This document shows positions 1 through 4,989 of a DNA stretch of 5,424 nucleotides, piece by piece. Origin of the DNA: Candidatus Falkowbacteria bacterium RIFCSPLOWO2_02_FULL_45_15 (GTDB lineage: Bacteria; Patescibacteriota; Patescibacteriia; Patescibacteriales; XYC2-FULL-47-12); the NCBI GenBank assembly GCA_001777995.1, contig MFFV01000013.1:2673-8096 (forward strand), in the 5' to 3' direction. Position 1 is the first letter of the stretch. Each line of letters begins with the position of its first letter. Position numbers and translations under genes: made by a program. A model generated the notes under the pieces. It saw only the letters and a program-made list of their open reading frames with translations, did not search any database and was not told the DNA's origin.

Positions 1-54
1 CGTCAGACTAAAAGCTTATAAGCCGGAAATTTATAAATCATCGTTACTGAATTC

Positions 55-150
55 TGTCATTGCGATCCCGCAGTATTGCGGGAGAAGCAATCTCATAAAA
101 AGTAGGCGTTGCGTTATTAACGGGATCGCCACGCTACGCTCGCGATGACA
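55..150. repeat. Dispersed-type intergenic palindromic repeat upstream of recR
   Basis: This stretch fills most of the gene-free region before recR. Its ends are near-identical inverted copies: TGTCATTGCGA at the left and, read on the other strand, TGTCATCGCGA at the right. An inner pair, GCGATCCCG (62-70) and CGGGATCGC (121-129), is a perfect inverted match. A small hairpin, TCCCGCA-gtat-TGCGGGA (66-83), sits inside the left half. The pattern resembles the short non-coding TGTCATTGCGA-type repeats scattered between genes in many bacterial genomes; that it is dispersed here is inferred, because only one copy is visible. The right end lies 8 bases before the recR start codon, so the repeat makes up the recR leader. 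Positions 1-54 hold no confirmed gene. A short reading frame ending at TAA 19-21, or one running from position 2 to TGA 143-145, could be the tail of an upstream gene, but neither can be assigned. Confidence 0.7.
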
Positions 151-158
151 ATAAAATC

Positions 159-746
159 ATGGAACTGCCACTTTCAATTAAAAATTTAATTGACGCTTTT
201 TCCCAGCTTCCCACGGTCGGCCGCAAAACTGCCGAGCGTTTCGTTTTTTATTTATTGCAACAAGACCAAAAAACGTTAGATGATTTTTCCCTAGCGGTAA
301 AAAATGTTAAGCAAAAAATAACTAAGTGCGAGGTTTGCGGCTGCGTCAGCGAAGCCAGCCCCTGCCCTATTTGCGCGGCTAGCCGGCGCGATCCAGCTAC
401 CATCTGCGTTGTCGGTAATACGCGCGATTTAATAACAATAGAAAATACCGCCGCTTACCAAGGGCGTTATCATGTCTTGGGCGGCTTAATTGATTCAATC
501 AAAGCCGTTACTCCTGAACAATTAAACGTTAAAGGGTTAACCCGGCGCTTACCAGGTAAAGTGCGAGAAATAATTTTAGCCCTCTCCCCCACTTTTGAAG
601 GAGAAGCCACTGCTTTATATCTAACCAAACTCCTAAAAAATTATAATTTAAAAATCACGCGCCTGGCGCGCGGTTTGCCGAGCGGCGCTGACCTGCAATA
701 CGCCGATGCCATCACCATCAAAAACGCTTTAGAAAATAGGAAATAA
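159..746 (+). CDS. recR: Recombination mediator protein RecR
   Basis: RecR works with RecO (and RecF) to load RecA onto gapped single-stranded DNA in cytoplasmic recombinational repair. The 195 residues match the usual family length of about 200. The order of parts is canonical. A helix-hairpin-helix covers about residues 16-33 (LPTVGRKTAERF). A four-cysteine zinc finger uses C57, C60, C69 and C72. A Toprim domain starts near residue 81 (TICVVGNTRDLITIE) and contains EGEATA at 147-152. The C-terminal segment RGLPSGADLQYADAIT is typical. The ATG at 159 gives the normal RecR amino terminus (ELPLSIKNLIDAF), so the start is well supported even though no Shine-Dalgarno sequence precedes it. The leader is almost entirely the repeat at 55-150, so the promoter probably lies upstream of or within that repeat. 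The mini-gene at 768 follows 21 bases after the stop and is likely co-transcribed. No sign of damage. Confidence 0.97.
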   Translation: MELPLSIKNLIDAFSQLPTVGRKTAERFVFYLLQQDQKTLDDFSLAVKNVKQKITKCEVCGCVSEASPCPICAASRRDPATICVVGNTRDLITIENTAAYQGRYHVLGGLIDSIKAVTPEQLNVKGLTRRLPGKVREIILALSPTFEGEATALYLTKLLKNYNLKITRLARGLPSGADLQYADAITIKNALENRK

Positions 747-751
747 AAAAC

Positions 752-759
752 AAAGGAGG
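752..759 (+). promoter_or_regulatory. Strong Shine-Dalgarno sequence of the 57-residue ORF
   Basis: AAAGGAGG lies 8 bases before the ATG at 768, an optimal position and an almost full anti-Shine-Dalgarno complement. None of the other five start regions visible in the window (recR, rplU, transferase, Clp-like, peptidase) has a comparable motif. It is the main reason for accepting the short ORF as a gene and it fixes its start. Confidence 0.8.
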
Positions 760-767
760 ATAAACTG

Positions 768-941
768 ATGCTACTTATCAATAATTCCTATGGAGCTAAA
801 AAGAAGAAAATTGATAAATGGGAGATGGTGGGAGTAATTATGTGCTGGATCTTTATAATCTTAGGTTTAGTGATGACTTGCGTAAAATTTATCGTAAAAT
901 TGCCGCGAGCATTAATACCAAAACACCATCCCCGCGAATGA
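768..941 (+). CDS. Small single-pass membrane protein (57 aa), unknown function
   Basis: I do not recognise this gene. It encodes 57 residues beginning MLLINNSYGAKKKKIDKWEM and ending in TGA at 939-941. A lysine-rich patch (residues 11-17) is followed by a hydrophobic segment at about residues 20-38 (MVGVIMCWIFIILGLVMTC) and a short basic tail (KFIVKLPRALIPKHHPRE). This suggests a one-helix membrane protein; with positive charge on both sides the topology is unclear. The case for a real gene is the near-perfect AAAGGAGG eight bases before the ATG, the position 21 bases behind recR, and an uninterrupted frame ending exactly at a terminator hairpin. The last six sense codons and the stop lie in the first arm and loop of that hairpin. 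A competing frame (ATG 818 onward) runs through the terminator and antisense to rplU and is a shadow. No homologue can be named, so function is open. Confidence 0.65.
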   Translation: MLLINNSYGAKKKKIDKWEMVGVIMCWIFIILGLVMTCVKFIVKLPRALIPKHHPRE

Positions 942-961
942 GGATGGTGCTGTTTTTTTTT
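924..961 (+). terminator. Rho-independent terminator after recR and the mini-gene
   Basis: A perfect 8-bp stem, CACCATCC (924-931) with GGATGGTG (942-949), encloses a 10-base loop and is followed after CTG by nine T residues (953-961). That is a classical intrinsic terminator for the plus strand. Read on the minus strand the same stem is followed by only four T residues, so it may also stop rplU transcripts, less efficiently. The stop codon of the 57-residue ORF occupies the last three loop bases. It sits between convergent genes, as expected. Confidence 0.85.
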
Positions 962-967
962 AAACAA

Positions 968-1282
968 TTAGGCGATTTTATTAATTTTTATTTTAGTGAA
1001 CGGCTGGCGATGGCCGATTTTGCGGCGGTAACGCACTTTACTTTTGAATTTTATCACCGTTATTTTTTTGCCTTTGCCCGTCTCAATAATGTCCGCGCTG
1101 ACTTTTTCGCCCAAAGTGGGCTGTCCCAATTCAATAATTTCTCCGTTTGGCCCGGTGATTAACAACGTTTCCAACTTAATTTCTTTGCCTTGTTCCCCGT
1201 CTAACTTTTCCACCCGAATTACTTGCCCCTCCGCCACTTTGTACTGTTTGCCGCCGGTTTTAATAACTGCGATTATAGACAT
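968..1282 (-). CDS. rplU: 50S ribosomal protein L21
   Basis: L21 binds 23S rRNA in the large ribosomal subunit. The 104 residues match the family length (about 103 in E. coli). Recognisable parts are the amino-terminal AVIKTGGKQYKVAEGQ and the carboxy-terminal signature with a basic stretch (VIKFKSKVRYRRK) followed by GHRQPFTKIKI, residues 90-100. The start MSIIAVIKTGG gives the normal amino terminus; no Shine-Dalgarno sequence is visible before it. A strong promoter lies just upstream at 1312-1340, giving a leader of only some 20 bases, too short for an elaborate autoregulatory structure. In most bacteria rpmA (L27) follows rplU. Here the next downstream element is the terminator at 924-961 and the convergent recR pair, so L27 must be encoded elsewhere or absent. 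No unusual residues noted. Confidence 0.97.
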   Translation of the reverse strand: MSIIAVIKTGGKQYKVAEGQVIRVEKLDGEQGKEIKLETLLITGPNGEIIELGQPTLGEKVSADIIETGKGKKITVIKFKSKVRYRRKIGHRQPFTKIKINKIA

Positions 1283-1311
1283 AACTTTTATTATTTAATG
1301 GTAACTTTATC

Positions 1312-1340
1312 ATATTACACGCTCTTGCTTTCTTTGTCAA
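1312..1340 (-). promoter_or_regulatory. Sigma70-type promoter of rplU
   Basis: On the minus strand a perfect -35 box TTGACA (1340-1335) is followed by a 17-base spacer and a -10 box TAATAT (1317-1312). Transcription would start near 1305, giving a leader of about 20 bases before the rplU ATG at 1282. The promoter lies inside the last codons of the upstream transferase gene, and the TAA stop of that gene forms the first half of the -10 box. A second possible -10, TATGAT (1314-1309), would need a 20-base spacer and is less likely. Predicted by consensus match only. Confidence 0.65.
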
Positions 1341-2370
1341 TTCTGCGCGCCTTGGGTAAAAAAATTGAGGCGAAAGCTATCCCTACCATCAAGATAGCTA
1401 AAACGGCTAACGCTACTAATTTGCCGCGGCTCTGTAAAAATAACGCGGCACTGCCGAAAGCAGCCGCTAAAAAATAATAAAGCAGAACCGTCTGCCGCTG
1501 GCTTAAGCCGCTGGCTAATAAACGATGGTGCAGATGCAAACTGTCCGGCATGGTAAAAGGATTTTGGTTGCTAAGCAGGCGGCGGAGTATTGTCCAGGCG
1601 ACGTCTAATATCGGAATACCCATTATCAGCAAGGCGATGGCGATTTTAGCGCCCGAGATGATAGCTAACACCCCGATGATGTAACCGACCAGCAAACTGC
1701 CGCTTTCCCCTAAAAATATTTTTGCCGGATAAAAATTAAAAAGTAAAAAACCGCCGCCAGCCGCCGCAAAAATTAACCCCATTAAACCCACGTCCGGCTG
1801 ATAATACTTTGTGGTCATGGTAAACAAAAAAATAACCAAGCCGCTGATGACTCCCAGCCCGCTCACCAGCCCGTCAACGCCATCTAAAAGTTTGGTCGTG
1901 TACATCATTCCCATCAGCCAGGCGATAGTTAACGCCGCAGCGGTCAGGCCGCTAAAATAAAACAATCCTCCCCAAGGGTTCGTAATTTTCACGATGCCGA
2001 TGCCGCCGCCAATTACCAATAAACACGCGAGTAAGGGAAAAACAATCTGCTGTTTGGGCGATAAATCAAAAATATCGTCTAAAGCGCCGCCGATTATAAT
2101 TATTAACGCTCCCAGAAAAAAACTAATTAAATGCGCGGCCGTAAGGCCGCGCGCCAAAATATCAACGCGGTTCAAATAAAGGGCGAGAAAAAAACTAAAA
2201 CCAATCGCTAATCCGCCCAGGAGCGGAACGGCTTTGTCGTGTATTTTACGGGAAGAATCAGGGTAGTCAACAACATTAAATTTTAACGCTAAATATTTTA
2301 TTAATAACGTTGAAAATACAGAAATTAAAAAAATTATTAAAAAAATTTGAAACATAATGCTTGCTGTCAT
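1315..2370 (-). CDS. Polyprenyl-phosphate sugar-1-phosphate transferase (WecA/TagO/MraY family)
   Basis: This is an integral membrane protein of glycosyltransferase family 4, which moves a sugar-1-phosphate from a UDP-sugar to undecaprenyl phosphate, the first membrane step of wall or surface polysaccharide synthesis. The 351 residues are mostly hydrophobic helices, as in the family. Conserved landmarks in order are RKIHDKAVPLLGG (41-53), the Mg-binding DD at 98-99 in GALDDIFDLSP, LLDGVDGL at 161-168, NFYPAKIFLGESGS at 212-225, and PFTMPDSLHLHHRLL at 271-285. The HLHH motif favours the WecA/TagO branch over MraY (HHHxE), so the sugar is probably an N-acetylhexosamine; this is inference. Two positions differ from the common form: TKLLDG replaces N-x-x-N-x-x-DG, and GESGS replaces GD(T/V)GS, putting Glu222 where a catalytic Asp usually lies. 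The first ATG (2370) falls on the edge of an inverted repeat. The ATG at 2355, giving MFQIFLIIF, may be the true start. Neither has a Shine-Dalgarno sequence. Confidence 0.92.
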   Translation of the reverse strand: MTASIMFQIFLIIFLISVFSTLLIKYLALKFNVVDYPDSSRKIHDKAVPLLGGLAIGFSFFLALYLNRVDILARGLTAAHLISFFLGALIIIIGGALDDIFDLSPKQQIVFPLLACLLVIGGGIGIVKITNPWGGLFYFSGLTAAALTIAWLMGMMYTTKLLDGVDGLVSGLGVISGLVIFLFTMTTKYYQPDVGLMGLIFAAAGGGFLLFNFYPAKIFLGESGSLLVGYIIGVLAIISGAKIAIALLIMGIPILDVAWTILRRLLSNQNPFTMPDSLHLHHRLLASGLSQRQTVLLYYFLAAAFGSAALFLQSRGKLVALAVLAILMVGIAFASIFLPKARRIDKESKSV

Positions 2371-2431
2371 TCCCGCGAAAGCGGGAATCTCTCTTTATTT
2401 ATTCTTAGATTCCCGCTTTCGCGGGAATGAC
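2366..2431. repeat. Perfect 25-bp inverted repeat with dRS3-like arms
   Basis: Two perfect inverted 25-bp arms (2366-2390 and 2407-2431) are separated by a 16-base AT-rich spacer. Each arm is itself palindromic, containing ATTCCC-N8-GGGAAT, the pattern known from the Neisseria dRS3 repeat and similar to GTCATTCCCGCG-type repeats found in many genomes. It fills the gap between the Clp-like gene and the transferase gene. As RNA it could form one long hairpin or two short ones. There is no T-run on either side, so it is not a typical intrinsic terminator, though it could reduce read-through or stabilise an mRNA end. No flanking target duplication is visible. Confidence 0.85.
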
Positions 2432-2454
2432 GATACACAATATTTTTCAAAAAC

Positions 2455-4272
2455 TCAATTATTCATCTCTTTCAAAATTTTCGTATATGGCACCCCCACT
2501 TCTCCGGCAATTACTTTAGCCGCCGCATCGGCATTGACGGTACGGTCAGCGGCGCTGGCATAGCTTTGGGCGACAATATTCAATAATCTCACTGCTTTTC
2601 CGGGCAGAGCCTCGCCACTGGGGTAATTTTTGGCTGCTTGCGCGGTTACTAAGAGCGCTTCGTAGTTAAAGGTGACTTTATATTCATGCTCAAACCGTAC
2701 GGCGTTACTGGCCAACATTTGAATCAGCGCGCTATTGGTCGGCTCTGATAATTCTATGTTATGCGCGCCGGCTAATTTTTGATCAGCCGCAGCTAAAAGA
2801 TAAAATTTGCCTCCGTATTTATTTAATATTATTTTCAGCTCTTCCGGGCCGTCAACTACTACTAAAATGCCGTTTGTTTTGGTTAACTCCTGTAAAATCA
2901 CCAATAGTTTTTTCTCCCAATCAATCCCGCTGGCTTCGTTTTTAATCTTATTTAAATCCAGCCTTAATAACCGCCGGTTTTTTAAACAAGCCGGCACTTC
3001 ATCCGCGGCAATTTGCTCCGCTAAATGATTGATTAAAGACTTTTTGCCGGCGCCGTTTTCCCCGGTTAAAATAATCTGGCGCTTTCCTTCGCTAAACGCC
3101 TTAAACAATTCTCCCAATTCCGCTTCGCGGTCAACAAAAATCGGCCGCCCGGCAGTTAACGGCTGCCGCGTTAAGTCAAGGCAGAAGTGGTTTAAGATCG
3201 GCGTCGCCACCGCCGTCGTCGTCATGGCTAGCTTTGATTGCCAGTTCGCCTTTTTGTTTTTTTGCCGATCAATCTCCCGACGGGCATAGCGGTCATTGAG
3301 TAAAAGCCATTGCGCCGAATGTTGGATTTGTTCCGGCCGTATTCCTAACTCCGCTAATGTCTCCCGCAGTAATCTGCCGGCGCTAATCAAGGGGCTGATT
3401 AAATCCGACATTTCAATGTAGTAGTGCCCGTTGTCTCGCGCCTGGACATACGACTCAATTAAAGCTTGCTTTAATTCTTTGCTTAAAATCGGCGTCGTAT
3501 CTGGCCCGTCGTTTACGGGAAAAATTTTTTGCAGCGCCTGTTCCAATTTAGGGCCGATTTTACCTCGATAAACGCCCAGCCGAGCTAAAATCGCGCTGGC
3601 TTTCTTTAACTCAATGTTTTTGTTGTTCTCGCTATATTCACTGACAATCGTCAGCATCAGGTGCGCCGGAATTAGCTCCGGATGCCTGAACTGCGTCGCT
3701 AACGCGTAAGCTTTCTCAAGCAATTGCAGTAATTCGTAGCGGTAACGGCTGGCAACGTTAACTTTGGCAGGAAAAGATTTTAGCTCCCGCCAATTATTGG
3801 GAATTATTTGCGGCTGTTGGTTTAGCCACGCTTGTTGGCGATAGGTTAAAAGTTTAACCGGCGGGTGTTTTTCTTTCCGGCGCTGGAAGCGATACCAGCT
3901 GAAAAATAAAAGCAGTAAACCTAACCAAAAGTATAAAATTAAATTATCTTTCACACCCCAAAAACCGACTAACGCGCCAAAATAAACTTGGTAACCGGCC
4001 GCGGCCGCGTTCTGATACAGCCACCAGCCAAGCGACAGGATGCCGCCGGCGCCCAAAATTAAAAATATCGCGTCCAAGGCATAATCAAAAATAAGCTGGC
4101 TTTGGCGCACGATTATTTTTGCCGGCGCCAGATCATAGCCCCAGTATAAAAAATCGTTTTTGATAAAAGTGCCCAAACTAATGCCGCCGCAATTATTGCA
4201 GGTCAATTTATTTATTTTGCCGGTGCCGCCGCATTGCGGGCAGACGACGAATTGGGAAGAATAGTGAAACAT
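2455..4272 (-). CDS. Membrane-anchored Clp-like protein: zinc ribbon, Clp_N repeats and a degenerate AAA+ D1 domain
   Basis: The 605 residues form a ClpA/ClpB/ClpC relative of unusual build. Residues 11-29 are a zinc ribbon (C11, C14, C25, C28) whose first half, CPQCGGTG, fits the DnaJ CXXCXGXG motif. Two membrane helices follow (about 64-87 and 110-127); the basic RFQRRKEK after the second suggests that both ends are cytoplasmic. Two Clp_N repeats cover about 177-250 and 263-325. An AAA+ D1-like module covers about 372-570, with EVPACLKNRRLLRLDL aligning to the ClpB segment EVPEGLKGRRVLALDM. Key residues are lost. Walker A is GENGAGKKS, with K411 in the Thr/Ser position. Walker B is VVVDGPEE, without Glu after Asp474. 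ASGID replaces the pore loop AKYRG. The segment carrying the arginine finger is missing. The protein stops at the D1-D2 linker (GVPYTKILKEMNN), so there is no D2. ATP-driven unfolding is unlikely; a scaffold or adaptor role is inference. The gene begins 12 bases after the peptidase stop, indicating an operon; no Shine-Dalgarno sequence is seen. Confidence 0.88.
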   Translation of the reverse strand: MFHYSSQFVVCPQCGGTGKINKLTCNNCGGISLGTFIKNDFLYWGYDLAPAKIIVRQSQLIFDYALDAIFLILGAGGILSLGWWLYQNAAAAGYQVYFGALVGFWGVKDNLILYFWLGLLLLFFSWYRFQRRKEKHPPVKLLTYRQQAWLNQQPQIIPNNWRELKSFPAKVNVASRYRYELLQLLEKAYALATQFRHPELIPAHLMLTIVSEYSENNKNIELKKASAILARLGVYRGKIGPKLEQALQKIFPVNDGPDTTPILSKELKQALIESYVQARDNGHYYIEMSDLISPLISAGRLLRETLAELGIRPEQIQHSAQWLLLNDRYARREIDRQKNKKANWQSKLAMTTTAVATPILNHFCLDLTRQPLTAGRPIFVDREAELGELFKAFSEGKRQIILTGENGAGKKSLINHLAEQIAADEVPACLKNRRLLRLDLNKIKNEASGIDWEKKLLVILQELTKTNGILVVVDGPEELKIILNKYGGKFYLLAAADQKLAGAHNIELSEPTNSALIQMLASNAVRFEHEYKVTFNYEALLVTAQAAKNYPSGEALPGKAVRLLNIVAQSYASAADRTVNADAAAKVIAGEVGVPYTKILKEMNN

Positions 4273-4284
4273 TGAGATTTAAAA

Positions 4285-4830
4285 TTATTTAACCGGTATC
4301 GCCTTCCCGACAATCCCTTCTTTGCCTACCAACCCGAAACGCGTGCCGTCTAAACTGCCGGCCGCCTGATTGCCTAAAATTAAATAGCCGTTGGGGGGGA
4401 TTACTCCTTGATAATCGCTACTATAAAGTTCAAGCATTGCTTGCCGGCCTTCCGGCAGTTCATAGGTCTGCCCCGAAGAAGTTTTTACCGCTTGATTATT
4501 GATAATGATATTATAACCCCCTTGTTTATTTTTGGCTAAGCCAAAAGTATCTCCGGGCAGGCCGCGCGCGATTTTAATGATTGGCTCCGGCTGGCCGGAA
4601 TAAGCGTAAACGATAACGTCTCCGCGCCGGACCGGATTGCAGTTATAAAAACCCTTTAACGTTTTAATCGTTTGCCCTTCCTCAATCAGACCGCTTAACG
4701 ACTGGCCGCGCACAATCTGCTCCGCTTCTTCGGTAACGCAACTTAAATCAAAATTATTTTGACTGCTAAAATAAAAAATTGCTCCAATAATAACCACGGC
4801 AATAATGCCAAAAATAAAAAATTTCTTCAT
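4285..4830 (-). CDS. Signal peptidase I-like protein (S26 family), divergent
   Basis: Signal peptidases of family S26 cut signal peptides from exported proteins with a Ser/Lys dyad outside the membrane. The 181-residue protein has one amino-terminal helix (about 4-22) after MKK. The family boxes then follow in order: VRGQSLSGLIEEGQ (S44 in the position of the catalytic Ser), NPVRRGDVIVY (66-75), IIKIARGLPGD (84-94, K86 as the catalytic Lys), and GNQAAGSLDGTRFG (153-166) in the position of GDNxxxSxDSRxxG. Both dyad residues are kept, so activity is plausible. The box around Ser is SLSG rather than SMxP, and the last box lacks the usual GDN, so substrate preference may differ. C31 and C64 lie outside the membrane and could form a disulfide. 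A predicted promoter lies just upstream at 4857-4885; the Clp-like gene follows 12 bases downstream. No Shine-Dalgarno sequence is seen. A specialised S26 paralogue rather than the main LepB is possible. Confidence 0.82.
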   Translation of the reverse strand: MKKFFIFGIIAVVIIGAIFYFSSQNNFDLSCVTEEAEQIVRGQSLSGLIEEGQTIKTLKGFYNCNPVRRGDVIVYAYSGQPEPIIKIARGLPGDTFGLAKNKQGGYNIIINNQAVKTSSGQTYELPEGRQAMLELYSSDYQGVIPPNGYLILGNQAAGSLDGTRFGLVGKEGIVGKAIPVK

Positions 4831-4856
4831 AAATTGTTTGCTTGTTGGTGGATTCT

Positions 4857-4885
4857 ATTATAACATAAAAATAAAACAAGCCCAA
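4857..4885 (-). promoter_or_regulatory. Extended -10 promoter of the signal peptidase-Clp operon
   Basis: On the minus strand TATAAT (4862-4857) is a perfect -10 box preceded by TGT, which fits the extended -10 form TGn. A weak -35, TTGGGC (4885-4880), lies 17 bases upstream. Transcription would begin near 4850, leaving a leader of about 20 bases. The -35 and spacer overlap the descending arm and U-rich tail of the dnaJ terminator. Predicted by consensus match only. Confidence 0.6.
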
Positions 4886-4898
4886 ATAGGACTTGTTT
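4866..4898 (-). terminator. Rho-independent terminator after dnaJ
   Basis: On the minus strand AAACAAGUCC pairs with GGGCUUGUUU (one U-G wobble) around a five-base loop, UAUUU, covering 4898-4874. It is followed by the U-rich tail UAUUUUUA. This is a normal intrinsic terminator placed about 90 bases after the dnaJ stop. On the plus strand the wobble becomes a C-A mismatch, so it should work best in the minus direction, matching the gene direction. Confidence 0.75.
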
Positions 4899-4916
4899 AT
4901 TCTATAAATTAATTTT

Positions 4917-4989
4917 TAATTTTGCCTGCCCGCAACCCGCCCACAGCTGCGCAGTTGCTGGCGGGTAGCTTTGGCAGGCGGGTAATTTT
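4917..4989. repeat. 59-bp GC-rich palindromic element with flanking 7-bp direct repeats
   Basis: A GC-rich block (4924-4982) stands out in AT-rich surroundings. It contains nested inverted matches: GCCTGCC (4924-4930) with GGCAGGC (4973-4979), CCCGCC (4936-4941) with GGCGGG (4960-4965), and the central palindrome CTGCGCAG (4947-4954). It is bounded exactly by TAATTTT at 4917-4923 and again at 4983-4989, which looks like a target-site duplication from insertion of a miniature non-autonomous element. The right copy overlaps the dnaJ stop codon. Because the flanks are AT-rich and TAATTTT-like strings recur nearby, chance identity cannot be excluded. It lacks a T-run and is not itself a typical terminator. 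Confidence 0.6.

Noticed and set aside
2..145. Open frame from the left edge, possibly the tail of an upstream gene
   Set aside because: From about position 55 it runs through the repeat, and the 18 codons before it show no recognisable protein. A second frame ending at 19-21 is equally possible, so neither was annotated.
818..1162. 114-codon plus-strand frame after recR
   Set aside because: It crosses the terminator and lies antisense to rplU, whose L21 sequence is unmistakable. The mini-gene in another frame has the good ribosome binding site.
2366..2431. Inverted repeat as an intrinsic terminator or a CRISPR unit
   Set aside because: No T-run follows on either strand, and there are only two inverted arms with one spacer, not an array of direct repeats.
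2455..2457. TGA as a recoded sense codon extending the Clp-like protein
   Set aside because: Reading through gives only about 20 codons that run into the repeat, with no D2 sequence, so a true stop is simpler.
2357..2563. 68-codon plus-strand frame beginning near the inverted repeat
   Set aside because: Its start encodes the repeat (VIPAKAGIS...RFRGND), a common false translation of such repeats, and the rest is antisense to the Clp-like gene.
2807..3289. Two plus-strand frames inside the Clp-like gene
   Set aside because: Antisense shadows without ribosome sites or recognisable domains; the minus-strand protein is well supported.
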